A stretch of 64,000 nucleotides of DNA from PALSA-243 sp963743705 (lineage in GTDB: Bacteria; Acidobacteriota; Terriglobia; Bryobacterales; Bryobacteraceae), in the NCBI GenBank assembly GCA_963743705.1, contig CAVUQS010000020.1:62001-126000 (forward strand), read 5' to 3'. This document shows positions 17,850 to 26,583 of the stretch, one piece after another; position 1 is the stretch's first letter; the number at the start of each line of letters is the position of its first letter. The notes below the pieces were generated by a model, which was not told where the DNA came from, did no database searches, and was given only the letters and a program-made list of their open reading frames with translations. Made by a program: the position numbers and the translations under genes.

Positions 17850-18239
17850 TCAGATTCCTTCTTTTTTCGCCTGTTCGATGAGACCGGAAAGGCGGGTCAG
17901 TTGATCGGGGCCGAGGCCGGCGGTTTTGAGATCGAGCAGGGCGGTGATGGCCTGCTCGGCGGAATTATCGAAGAACGTTTCGAGCAGGTGGCGCAGCGCG
18001 GATTGCTTGGCGCGGTCGCGTGAGACGAGCGGCAGATAGACGTATCGCAGCGCCTGCTCTTCGTGACGGATGTGGCCTTTTTCCTCGAGCACGCGAAGCT
18101 TGGCGCGGACGGCGGAATAGGTGGGCGCGTCGGGAAGTTGCTGGTGGATCTCGGAAGCGGTGGCGCGCCCCTGGCGATAGAGGATGTCCATGATCTGGCG
18201 CTCGCGGCGGCTGAGAGTTTGGTGGGGCGGCTTCTTCAT
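17850..18239 (-). CDS. BlaI/MecI/CopY-family repressor
   Basis: Winged-helix repressor of 129 residues that pairs with the M56 protein. Visible marks are 'LSRRERQIMDILYRQGRATA' and 'APTYSAVRAKLRVLEEKGHI', the recognition helix and wing of this family, then 'LRHLLETFFDNSAEQAITAL', the dimerisation helices. In-frame ATGs at 18254 and 18239 are possible; I prefer 18239 (MKKPPHQ) because the upstream one lies inside the operator. The pair should be autoregulated through the dyads just upstream and may also affect the divergent efflux genes. Confidence 0.92.
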   Translation of the reverse strand: MKKPPHQTLSRRERQIMDILYRQGRATASEIHQQLPDAPTYSAVRAKLRVLEEKGHIRHEEQALRYVYLPLVSRDRAKQSALRHLLETFFDNSAEQAITALLDLKTAGLGPDQLTRLSGLIEQAKKEGI

Positions 18240-18246
18240 GCGTGTG

Positions 18247-18281
18247 TGCTGCAAAAGCAGCAGCGTGCTCCAAAAGTAGCA
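18247..18281. promoter_or_regulatory. Two 16-bp dyads, probable BlaI operators
   Basis: Site one (18247-18262) is TGCTGC-AAAA-GCAGCA with perfect arms. Site two (18266-18281) is TGCTCC-AAAA-GTAGCA, with one mismatched pair. Their centres are 19 bases apart, close to two helical turns, so dimers could bind the same face of the DNA. They lie directly upstream of the blaI-like ATG. Confidence 0.7.
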
Positions 18282-18441
18282 CTAGAGCGGCTTGGCGTCA
18301 AGAGGAATTTGGCGAGCAAAAGCTTGCGGCAGACCGAAGCCTACCCTACTGTGAGGTAAACACCAGCGAGAGAAACCCGGAAGCCTGGAGGCGGGGGCGA
18401 GCATCAACCATGGGTGTGGCTGGGAATGTGGAGGAGATCGG

Positions 18442-19821
18442 ATGCGATTCGGACTGAAATGTCTCGGCATGGGGGTTCTGGCCGCGGCGGGCGCGGCTGG
18501 ACAGCAGAGCCCCTTCCAGGGCAGCGTGCCAGCCGGGACTGCGACGGAGGCGCCGCTGGCGTTGACGCTGCACGAAGCTATCGATCGCGGCCTGAAGAAT
18601 AATCTCGGGTTATTAATCAGCGATTCCGTCAGCGAGGGCGCGCGCGGGGCCCGGCTTCAGGCGTTGAGCGCGCTGCTGCCGCATTTCGAAGCGCGGGTGG
18701 GAGAGACGGTGGAACAGATCAATTTGCAGACGATCGGGTTCAGTTTCCACTTCCCCGGCATCTCGATTCCGACAATTGTCGGACCATTTCACTACACCGA
18801 CGTGCGCGCGTTAGGAAACTGGAGCGTGTTCGACGACAGCGCGCGCAGAAATTACCGCGCCTCCGTGGAGAACATCCGCGCCACGCGCCTATCGGCGCTC
18901 GATGCGCGCGACCTGGTGGTTCAAGCCACGGCCAACGCTTATTTGCAGATCATCGCGGACGCCTCGCGGGTGGAGGCAATCCAGTCGCAAGTGGAAACGG
19001 CCGAGGCGCTTTATAAAAAGACGGCCGATCAGGAGCAAGCGGGGACATCGGCGGCGATTGATGTCTTGCGTTCGCAAGTGGAGTTGAAGCAACAGCAGCA
19101 GCGGCTGCTGGCTCAGCGGAATCAATTCGAGAAAGACAAGCTGACGTTGGGGCGCGTGATTGGTCTGCCGGATGGTCAGGATCTTCGATTGGCGCAGACG
19201 GTTCCGTTCGCGCCCTTCACTGGCATGACGCAGGAGCAGGCGCTCGAAACCGCGCACCGGCAGCGGGCGGATTATCAGAGCTCGCAGGCCCGCGTGCGGG
19301 CGGCGGAACTCACGGTCAAGGCGGCGCAGGCCGAACGCTACCCCACGGCCGACATCACCGCCGATTACGGCGACGTGGGAGTCAATCTGGCGAACTCGCA
19401 CGGAACGTTCACGGTGGTCGGCGAGGCGAAGGTGAACATTTTTGACGGCAAGCGGATCGAGGGGGATATCGTGCAGTCGAAGGCGGCGTTGAAGCAGCGG
19501 CAGGATGAGCTGGCCGATCTTGGCGCGCAGGTCGCGTACCAGGTGCGGACGGCCTTTCTCGATATCCGCACGGCCGCCGATTCGGTGCAGGTGGCGCAAG
19601 AAAATCTTGTCCTGGCGAATCAAACGCTGGAGCAGGCGCGCGATCGATTTGCCGCCGGCGTTACGGACAACATCGAAGTGGTGCAGGCGCAGGAATCGGT
19701 GGCGAATGCGAATGACTCCCTGATTCTCGCGCTCTACGCCCACAATGCGGCGAAGGTGGCTCTCGCACGGGCGGTAGGCGGGGCTGAACAAGGGATCCAA
19801 AAATTCCTGGAGGTGAAATAG
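18442..19821 (+). CDS. TolC-family outer-membrane efflux channel (module 2)
   Basis: Outer-membrane channel of 459 residues. The ATG at 18442 is preceded by GGAGGAGA. A short signal peptide 'MRFGLKCLGMGVLAAAGAAG' is followed by the two efflux halves; 'FSFHFPGISIPTIVGPFHYT' and 'LEQARDRFAAGVTDNIEVVQ' match the paralogue at 6396-7937. It opens the second efflux module and is followed two bases later by the emrA-like gene. It is divergent from blaI across a 200-base gap. Confidence 0.92.
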   Translation: MRFGLKCLGMGVLAAAGAAGQQSPFQGSVPAGTATEAPLALTLHEAIDRGLKNNLGLLISDSVSEGARGARLQALSALLPHFEARVGETVEQINLQTIGFSFHFPGISIPTIVGPFHYTDVRALGNWSVFDDSARRNYRASVENIRATRLSALDARDLVVQATANAYLQIIADASRVEAIQSQVETAEALYKKTADQEQAGTSAAIDVLRSQVELKQQQQRLLAQRNQFEKDKLTLGRVIGLPDGQDLRLAQTVPFAPFTGMTQEQALETAHRQRADYQSSQARVRAAELTVKAAQAERYPTADITADYGDVGVNLANSHGTFTVVGEAKVNIFDGKRIEGDIVQSKAALKQRQDELADLGAQVAYQVRTAFLDIRTAADSVQVAQENLVLANQTLEQARDRFAAGVTDNIEVVQAQESVANANDSLILALYAHNAAKVALARAVGGAEQGIQKFLEVK

Positions 19822-19823
19822 CA

Positions 19824-21067
19824 ATGCCCGAAACTCCAAAGCAAACTCTGGTTCCACGCAGACGGCGCAAGTGGTGGCGCTTTTTGATTGCGTTCGCGGT
19901 GCTGGCGCTGTTGGCATTCGCGGGTATCCGTTTGTGGCGATACCTGAATACCTATGAATCCACCGACGACGCGCAAATCGATGGCCACATTAACTCGATG
20001 AGCGCAAGAATTTCCGGCAATGTAATCGATGTCCGGGTCGAAGACGGGCAGATCGTGAATGCTGGCGAAGTGCTGGTGCGGCTCGACCCAAAAGACTACG
20101 AGGCCGCGTTGGCCAAGGCGCAGGCGGATTTGGCGGACGCTCAAGCGACGCTCGAAGGCTCGCGCACCGATATCCCGATCACGGCGACGAACACCGCCAG
20201 CCAACTGAAGACGGCGCGGTCGGGGAAAGCCGATACGGCGGCGGCGCTCGTGGGGGCGCAACGCCAGTTGGGCGCGGCGCAGGCGCGGCTGGAAACGGCG
20301 CAGGCGCAGGTGCGGGAAGCCGAGGCGAACTATAAAAAGGCAGCCGACGACGAGCGCCGCTACAAGCTTTTGGTGGATAAGAGCGAGATCCCGCGCCAGC
20401 AATACGATACGGCAGCCCAAGCCGCCGCCGCCGCTCAGGCCACAGTGGATGCGCGCAAAGCGGGGGTGGTCGAAGCGCAGCAGAATATCATCGTGGCGCA
20501 GTCGGCGATCGATCAGGCGAACCAGCGAATTTCGCAGGCGGACGCGTCGATCGAATCGGCCGAAACGGCGCCGAAGCAGGTGGCGGTGAGCGAGTCGCGC
20601 GCGAAGGCTGCACTGGCGCAGGTGGCGCAGAAGAAAGCGCTGGTGGATCAAGCCAAGTTGAACCTCACCTATTGCACGATTGTGGCGCCGGTATCGGGAA
20701 TCGTCGGCAAGAAGACGGTGGAGCTCGGGCAGAACGTGTTCCGGGTGAGCAAATGTTCGCGATTGTGCCGCTCGACGATATCTGGGTGACCGCGAACTTC
20801 AAAGAGACGCAACTCGCTCGCATGAAGCCGGGTCAGAACGTGCGCGTGGAGGTGGATGCGTATGGACGGTCCTACAAAGGCAAGATCGTGGCGGTAGGCG
20901 GCGCTAGCGGATCGCGGTTCAGCGTGATTCCGCCGGAAAACGCCACGGGCAATTACGTCAAGGTGGTGCAGCGCATTCCGGTGCGCATCAATCTGGACCC
21001 CGGGCAGAATTCGGATCACTTGTTGCGGCCGGGCATGTCGGTAAATCCGAAGGTCTACCTCGAATAG
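19824..21067 (+). pseudogene. HlyD/EmrA-family membrane fusion protein (module 2), frame-shifted
   Basis: Adaptor paralogous to 5104-6396. The first frame gives the membrane helix, 'YESTDDAQIDGHINSMSARI', the coiled coil and 'APVSGIVGKKTVELGQNV', then runs off into unrelated residues and stops at 20789. The rest, 'PGEQMFAIVPLDDIWVTANF' to 'RPGMSVNPKVYLE', continues in another frame. The break is at about 20735-20741. The length of 1244 bases is 3n+2, which fits one lost base; restoring it would give about 414 residues, the normal size. The intact MFS gene follows nine bases later. Either a sequencing error or a dead adaptor; the clean flanks favour error or a recent change. Confidence 0.85.
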
Positions 21068-21076
21068 AGACGCGCC

Positions 21077-22654
21077 ATGCCCGAAGAAACCGAGCTCTGG
21101 AAACCAAAGTACAACCCGTGGCTGATCGCGGTTGTGGTTGCATTGGCCGCGTTCATGGAAGTGCTGGATACGAGCATCGCCAACGTGGCGCTGCCGCATC
21201 TGGCGGGCGATTTGGGCGCAAGCAACGACGAAAGCACGTGGGTGCTGACGTCCTACCTGGTGTCGAACGCGATTGTGCTGCCCATCAGCGGGTGGCTGGC
21301 CACTGCGTTCGGGCGCCGGCGGTTCTTTCTGATGTGCATTGTGCTGTTCACGCTCACTTCACTGCTCTGCGGAATCGCGCCGAGCCTGGGAATGCTGGTT
21401 CTTTTTCGGGTGATTCAAGGCGCGGGCGGCGGCGGCTTGCAACCCATGGCGCAGGCAATTCTGGCGGACACGTTTCCGCCGGAAAAGCGCGGGTTGGCTT
21501 TCGCGCTGTACGGGATTACGGCGATCATGGCGCCCACCATCGGTCCGACGTTAGGCGGCTGGCTGACCGATAACTACTCCTGGCGCTGGATCTTCTATAT
21601 CAATCTGCCGGTCGGCATCCTCACTATGTTTCTGGTGGCGCGATTGGTGGAGGATCCGCCATATATCAAGGCCCGCCGCGGGGCCGGCATACGCGTCGAC
21701 TATATCGGTGTGGCGCTGCTGGCGTTGGCCGTTGGCGCGCTGCAGGTGCTGCTTGACAAAGGTCAGGAAGACGATTGGTTCGGTTCGAATTTCATCATCA
21801 CGCTGGCGGTAACCTCGGCGCTCGGTTTCCTGTTCCTGATTATCTGGGAGTGGCGTCACGATGCGCCGATCGTGGATGTGCGCATGTTCAAGAACTTCAA
21901 CTTCGCGGTTACGAGCCTGATGATGTTCTTTCTGGGCGTGCTGCTATTCAGCAGCCTGGTGATGATGCCGCAGTTTCTGCAGACGCTGATGGGCTATACG
22001 GCGCAATCGGCGGGGTTGGTTTTATCGGGCGCGGGCCTGGTGCTGCTGTTCGAAATGCCGATTGTGGGGCAGCTTACGACTAAGATGCCCGCCAAGTACA
22101 TCATGGCGTTCGGATGGCTATGTCTGGCGTTCGGCATGTACGTTTCCACCAAGCGGCTGGACCTGCTGATCAGCTTCAGCGCGGCGGCCCGGCTGAGAAT
22201 TGTGCAGGCGTTCGGCCTGGCATTCCTGTTCGTGCCGATCACGACGGTGGCGTACGTTGGAATTCCTCCGGAGAAGGGGAATACGGTTTCGGGCCTGATC
22301 AACTTCATGCGTAACATCGGCAGCAGCGTGGGCACCTCGATGGTGACGACGCTGCTGGCGCGGCGCGCGCAGTTCCATCAAAACGTAATTGCGTATCACG
22401 CGAGCAATTACGACCCGTCGTTTCGCGGCGCGGTGAAGGGGCTCAGCTCGCAACTTGTGCACTCCGGCCTGAGCGTGCCGGATGCGCACGCGCAAGCGTT
22501 TGCGCGGGTTTATGGGAATGTGCTGATTCAATCGCAAACGCTGGCGTATATCGATACTTTTAAGGTGCTGTCTATCGCAGCGGGTTTGATGTTCGTGCTG
22601 TCCTTCCTGGTTCGCAGAAACGACCCCTCCCCAGGGCGGGTCGTAATGGAGTAG
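21077..22654 (+). CDS. MFS multidrug efflux transporter, DHA2/EmrB family (module 2)
   Basis: Fourteen-helix drug exporter of 525 residues, paralogous to 3532-5103: both have 'MEVLDTSIANV', 'WVLTSYLVSNAI' and 'GPTLGGWLTDNYSWRWIFYI'. Motif A appears as 'FGRRRFFL' and motif C-like glycines as 'GAGGGGLQPMAQAIL'. It should take substrates from the inner membrane to the EmrA-like adaptor and the TolC-like channel encoded upstream. Codon use looks like its neighbours. Confidence 0.92.
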   Translation: MPEETELWKPKYNPWLIAVVVALAAFMEVLDTSIANVALPHLAGDLGASNDESTWVLTSYLVSNAIVLPISGWLATAFGRRRFFLMCIVLFTLTSLLCGIAPSLGMLVLFRVIQGAGGGGLQPMAQAILADTFPPEKRGLAFALYGITAIMAPTIGPTLGGWLTDNYSWRWIFYINLPVGILTMFLVARLVEDPPYIKARRGAGIRVDYIGVALLALAVGALQVLLDKGQEDDWFGSNFIITLAVTSALGFLFLIIWEWRHDAPIVDVRMFKNFNFAVTSLMMFFLGVLLFSSLVMMPQFLQTLMGYTAQSAGLVLSGAGLVLLFEMPIVGQLTTKMPAKYIMAFGWLCLAFGMYVSTKRLDLLISFSAAARLRIVQAFGLAFLFVPITTVAYVGIPPEKGNTVSGLINFMRNIGSSVGTSMVTTLLARRAQFHQNVIAYHASNYDPSFRGAVKGLSSQLVHSGLSVPDAHAQAFARVYGNVLIQSQTLAYIDTFKVLSIAAGLMFVLSFLVRRNDPSPGRVVME

Positions 22655-22663
22655 AAATAAGCC

Positions 22664-23287
22664 ATGACCAAGGTGCTGACCATCGAGCGGGAATACGGAA
22701 GCGGGGCCAACGTCATCGCCCAACAAGTGGCGGAGCGGCTGGGTTGGAAACTGTGGGATCAGGAGCTGACGAACGAGATCGCCCGTTACCTGGAATGCGA
22801 CCGGCGGCACGTTGAGAAGCAGGAGGAACGGCGCGATCCGCTACATTACCGGCTCCTCAAATCCTTCCTGCGGGCCAGTTTTGAAGGAAGCATGAACGCG
22901 CCTCAGGTCAAAATTGCCGACGCCACCGGCATTCGCCAGGTGACGGAACGGCTGGTGAGAAACGCGGCGGCGGAGGGTAACGCCGTGATCGTGGGGCGCG
23001 GGTCGGCTTACTATTTGCACGATTGCACGGACGCTTTCCACGTTTTTATTTATGCGCCGTTTGAGGAGAAGGTGCGCCGCCTGCAGGGCGAAGGGAAGAG
23101 CCAGAACGAAGCCATGGATCTGGTAGAGAATGTCGACCGGGATCGCACCTCTTTCATCAAAGAACATTTTGGGATCGATTGGCCGTCGCGGCCGTTCTTT
23201 CATTTGATGGTGAATTCGACGATTGGCCCGGACGCGGCGGTGGAGACGATTGTGAACGGGCTGGCGGCGATGGATAAGCGGGGATGA
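22664..23287 (+). CDS. Cytidylate kinase-like family protein
   Basis: P-loop kinase-fold protein of 207 residues. The start 'MTKVLTIEREYGSGANVIAQ' is typical of the cytidylate-kinase-like family, whose glycine loop (GSGAN) lacks the classical GKS/T. Later marks are 'VIVGRGSAYYLHDCTDAFHV', 'APFEEKVRRL' and 'DRDRTSFIKEHFGIDW'. Proper CMP kinase (Cmk) differs, so nucleotide phosphorylation is plausible but not certain. The gene begins nine bases after the MFS stop and seems to be the last gene of module 2, in the same place where module 1 has an ABC ATPase. Confidence 0.82.
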   Translation: MTKVLTIEREYGSGANVIAQQVAERLGWKLWDQELTNEIARYLECDRRHVEKQEERRDPLHYRLLKSFLRASFEGSMNAPQVKIADATGIRQVTERLVRNAAAEGNAVIVGRGSAYYLHDCTDAFHVFIYAPFEEKVRRLQGEGKSQNEAMDLVENVDRDRTSFIKEHFGIDWPSRPFFHLMVNSTIGPDAAVETIVNGLAAMDKRG

Positions 23288-23292
23288 AAGAG

Positions 23293-23327
23293 GCCGGGCA
23301 AAAGCCCGGCGGCAGCCCGGAAGGGCT
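23293..23327. repeat. Paired hairpins after the kinase-like gene
   Basis: GCCGGGC-AAAA-GCCCGGC (23293-23310) is followed at once by AGCCC-GGAA-GGGCT (23314-23327). The pair lies between convergent genes and has no T-run. It resembles REP-type intergenic elements, and it may also stop transcription. I see no second copy in this window. Confidence 0.5.
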
Positions 23328-23331
23328 GACC

Positions 23332-24720
23332 CTACTGGTGCTTTGCTAACGCGACGGCGACTTCCCAGTTGAATTGGACGAATTTGTAGAGCCCTTCTTC
23401 GGGGATGCGTTCTTGGTCGCTGTGGGCGCCGAAGCCTTTGGGGCCGTCTTCCTCGTCGGTCATGGGGCCGACGCCGTAGCATTGCACGCCTTTTTCGCGC
23501 AGAAAGGCCATGTCGGTGGCTCCGGTTCCCATCTGCGGAATGGTGACGGTGTTGTAGACCTTGCGGTTGGCGGCTTCGATTACGCGAAACGCTTCGTTGT
23601 CGATGCGCGTGGGTGCCGCGCCGGGGCGGGAGTTGCGCGTGCTTGGCACGATTTCGATGGCCGGATCGTTAATCACCTGGCGCATCAATTCGTAGAACTT
23701 CGGCATGTCCTCATCCGGTAGCGCGCGGATATCGAGCGTGGCGTGGGCTTCAGAGGGGATGACGTTGACCTGATAGCCGCCAGAGATCACGTTCGGAGAA
23801 ATCGAAGTGTGCAGCATCGAGTAATGAGTGGGCTCGTGCTCGGCGAGATATTCACGCGCGCCAGCGGATTTGCCGGAATCGAAGAGCGCTTTGTAGCGCG
23901 CCGCGGCTTCGGGGGAACTCACGTTGGCGAGCTTCTCGAAATAGGAGCGCGTGGTGTCGTTCAAGCGCATGGGCGGATCCCAGAGCGCAACCTTGGCCAC
24001 GGCTTGCGAGAGATGCAGGATGGGGTTGGTGCGCAGCGGCCGCGAGCCGTGTCCCGAGACCCCGTGCGCGACCAGTTCAGCCCCGCGTGGCAGCTTCTCC
24101 GCCGTCTGCACCAATGCGTAACGAACCTGGCCTTCGCGGCGATTGACGCCGCCGCCTTCGGCGAGGCAAATTTCGGCTTCGATATCCTTCCAGTTACTCG
24201 CGACTAAGTGTTGAATGCCCATGTCAGACGCGGCTTCCTCGCCGGCTTCGGCGATGAAGATGACGTCGCGGTCGAGCGGGACATGCAGGCGGTGCAGCAG
24301 GAGCATGGTCATCATGCCGGCGGTCATGTTGTCTTTGTCGTCAATCGTGCCGCGGCCATAGATGTAGCCGCCGTCGCGTGTGGCGCTGAAGGGGCCGAAT
24401 TTCCATCTGGCGGGATCGACTTTGACGGTGTCGGTGTGGCCCATGATGAGCAGCGGCCGCTTCGAGCCGTTGCCTTTGATGCGGGCGATGAGATTGGCGC
24501 GGGCCGGCTCGTTGGCGGAAACGATCACCGGAATGCCTTCGGCTTCGAGTACGCGCTTGACGTAATCGACGACTTTGGTTTCATTGCCCGGAGGGTCTTG
24601 CGTATCCATCTGCACGACGGCGGAGAAATGTTTCAGCGTTTCGGCGTTGACGCTGGGCCAATCGGGCGTTTGCGCGGAGGCGGCAAAGGCAAAGAAAGCG
24701 AGCGCGATGGGGCGAAGCAT
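23332..24720 (-). CDS. M20-family metallopeptidase, exported
   Basis: Zinc peptidase of 462 residues with the signal peptide 'MLRPIALAFFAFAASAQTPD'. Metal ligands are visible in order: 'LLIMGHTDTVKVDP' (His, Asp), 'GRGTIDDKDN' (Asp), 'IAEAGEEAASDMG' (catalytic Glu and Glu ligand), and 'AHSDQERIPEEGLYK' (His near the C-terminus). The dimerisation domain lies between about 200 and 330. It probably trims dipeptides or N-acyl amino acids in the periplasm. Divergent amidase and following M24 genes suggest shared work on peptides. Confidence 0.92.
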   Translation of the reverse strand: MLRPIALAFFAFAASAQTPDWPSVNAETLKHFSAVVQMDTQDPPGNETKVVDYVKRVLEAEGIPVIVSANEPARANLIARIKGNGSKRPLLIMGHTDTVKVDPARWKFGPFSATRDGGYIYGRGTIDDKDNMTAGMMTMLLLHRLHVPLDRDVIFIAEAGEEAASDMGIQHLVASNWKDIEAEICLAEGGGVNRREGQVRYALVQTAEKLPRGAELVAHGVSGHGSRPLRTNPILHLSQAVAKVALWDPPMRLNDTTRSYFEKLANVSSPEAAARYKALFDSGKSAGAREYLAEHEPTHYSMLHTSISPNVISGGYQVNVIPSEAHATLDIRALPDEDMPKFYELMRQVINDPAIEIVPSTRNSRPGAAPTRIDNEAFRVIEAANRKVYNTVTIPQMGTGATDMAFLREKGVQCYGVGPMTDEEDGPKGFGAHSDQERIPEEGLYKFVQFNWEVAVALAKHQ

Positions 24721-24768
24721 TCGTCTAGTTTATAGCCGCTGCGCCGCGCGTTGTATGATGCAAGGTTT

Positions 24769-26547
24769 ATGGATAGACGAACCTGGATGCAACTGATGGC
24801 GGTGCTGGCCGCAGCGAGGCCGGCGCTTCCACAACAGCGCGGCGCGGCGGGCCCCGGAAGTGCGGGACAGGGCGGCCGCGCGCAGGCGGCGATGCGCGTG
24901 AACAAAGACCAGGTGACGGCGGCGCTGACGCTGATCGGGCTTGAATTCAAGGACGCCGAGCTCGACGTGATGATTCCGCGCGTGAACCAGGCGTTGGGGA
25001 ATTACGAAGCGCTGCGCAAGGTGGATATCGGATATGGCGTGGAGCCATCGTTCCACTTCTCGCCGGGATTGCCGGACCGCAAGCCGATCAAAGGCCCGCA
25101 GCGGTTCTCGACCACGATTCCGCGGCCGGTGGCGGCGGCAAAAGGAAAACCTGCCGTGAAGCCCAGGGCGCCGAAGGATCTGGAAGATGTGGCGTTCTGG
25201 CCGGTGACGCAGTTGGCTCCGTTGCTGCGGTCGCGCGTGGTCTCGTCGAGCGCGTTGACGGAGATGTACATCGCGCGCATGAAGAAGTACTCGCCCAAGC
25301 TGCTGTGCCTGATTACGTTGACGGAGGATTTGGCGAAAGAGCTCTCCACGCAAGCCGATAAGGAAATTCGGCAGGGCAAATATAAGGGTCCGCTGCATGG
25401 GATTCCGTTCGGCGTGAAAGATCTGTTCGATTCGAAGGGCATCCGCACCACATGGGGCGCAGAGCCGTTCGAGAATCGCGTGCCGGAGGAAGACGCCACG
25501 TGTGTGGCGCGGCTGCAAAAGGCGGGCGCAGTGTTGATCGCCAAGCTGTCGATGGGTGCGCTGGCGCAGGGCGATTTGTGGTTCGAAGGACGGACGAAGA
25601 ATCCCTGGAACACCGAGCGCGGGTCGAGCGGATCGTCGGCGGGTTCGGCTTCGGCGACATCGGCGGGGTTAGTCGGATTTGCGCTGGGCACGGAGACGCT
25701 GGGTTCGATCGTTTCGCCGAGCACGGAGTGCGGCACGGTGGGGCTGCGCCCGACGTATGGGCGCGTGAGCCGCAAGGGCGCGATGGCGCTTAGCTGGACG
25801 ATGGATAAGATCGGGCCGATCTGTCGCAGCGTGGAAGATTGCGCGATCGTGCTCAACACGATTTATGGGCCTGACGGGCATGATCGGAGCGTGGGCGCCG
25901 ATCCCTTCCATTGGGAACCGCGCAAGCCGCTGCGGAGCCTGAAGGTAGGCGTGATGCAATCGCTGTTCGACCGCATTGGCGCGGGGCGGGGCGGCGGTGG
26001 AGGCGGGCGCGGCGGAGATCCGAATGCGGCGGCGGCATTGAAGGCTGTCTACACGCAGGCGCTGGAGGATTTGAAAAAAGCCGGCGTGAATATGAAGCCG
26101 GTGGAATATGACGAAGGGCAGTTGCCGATGCGGTTTCTGCTGGAAGCCGAGGGAGCGGCGGCGTTCGACGATATTACGCGCGACGGCCAGGTGCGCACGC
26201 TGAAAGGACAGAGCCCGGGCGACTGGCCGAATACGTTCCGCACGTCGCGCCTGATTCCGGCGGTGGAATACATTCGCGCCATGCGGGCGCGCACGCAGGT
26301 GGTAGAGAAATTCGAGAAGTTTATGGCGGATTGGGACGTGGTAGTGATACCATCGACCGCTCTGTTGACGACGACGAACTTGACCGGGAATCCGCAGGTT
26401 GTGATGAAGTGCGGGTTCACCGGCGGGCTGCCCCGCTCGATCGGGTTCCTCGGAAAGATTTATGATGAAGGGTCGCCGCTGCGCGTGGCGTTGGCATATG
26501 AGCGGGCGACGGAGTGGCACAAGAAGAATCCGGTGGTAAGCGTTTAA
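24769..26547 (+). CDS. Amidase-signature family hydrolase, exported
   Basis: Ser-Ser-Lys amidase of 592 residues from the ATG at 24769. The N-terminus 'MDRRTWMQLMAVLAAARPAL' looks like a signal peptide. The catalytic lysine lies in 'GIPFGVKDLFDSKGI', the cis-serine and nucleophile in 'GSSGSSAGSASATSAG', and 'GTETLGSIVSPS' completes the signature. A region of about 150 residues before the amidase core is not assigned. A glycine/arginine-rich insert (near 25978-26025) interrupts the C-terminal part. The family cleaves amides of many kinds, including peptide and aryl amides. Followed 36 bases later by the M24 gene. Confidence 0.9.
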   Translation: MDRRTWMQLMAVLAAARPALPQQRGAAGPGSAGQGGRAQAAMRVNKDQVTAALTLIGLEFKDAELDVMIPRVNQALGNYEALRKVDIGYGVEPSFHFSPGLPDRKPIKGPQRFSTTIPRPVAAAKGKPAVKPRAPKDLEDVAFWPVTQLAPLLRSRVVSSSALTEMYIARMKKYSPKLLCLITLTEDLAKELSTQADKEIRQGKYKGPLHGIPFGVKDLFDSKGIRTTWGAEPFENRVPEEDATCVARLQKAGAVLIAKLSMGALAQGDLWFEGRTKNPWNTERGSSGSSAGSASATSAGLVGFALGTETLGSIVSPSTECGTVGLRPTYGRVSRKGAMALSWTMDKIGPICRSVEDCAIVLNTIYGPDGHDRSVGADPFHWEPRKPLRSLKVGVMQSLFDRIGAGRGGGGGGRGGDPNAAAALKAVYTQALEDLKKAGVNMKPVEYDEGQLPMRFLLEAEGAAAFDDITRDGQVRTLKGQSPGDWPNTFRTSRLIPAVEYIRAMRARTQVVEKFEKFMADWDVVVIPSTALLTTTNLTGNPQVVMKCGFTGGLPRSIGFLGKIYDEGSPLRVALAYERATEWHKKNPVVSV

Positions 26548-26580
26548 GACTTTGACGCAGAGGCGCGGAGTCGCAGAGAC
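26548..26580 (+). repeat. Dispersed short repeat, copy 1
   Basis: The segment directly after the amidase stop codon contains GACTTTGACGCAGAGGCGCGGAG. A near copy, in reverse orientation, lies at the 3' end of the rmlD-like gene (39611-39640). Short repeats of this kind are scattered through many soil genomes. Confidence 0.55.
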
Positions 26581-26583
26581 AAA

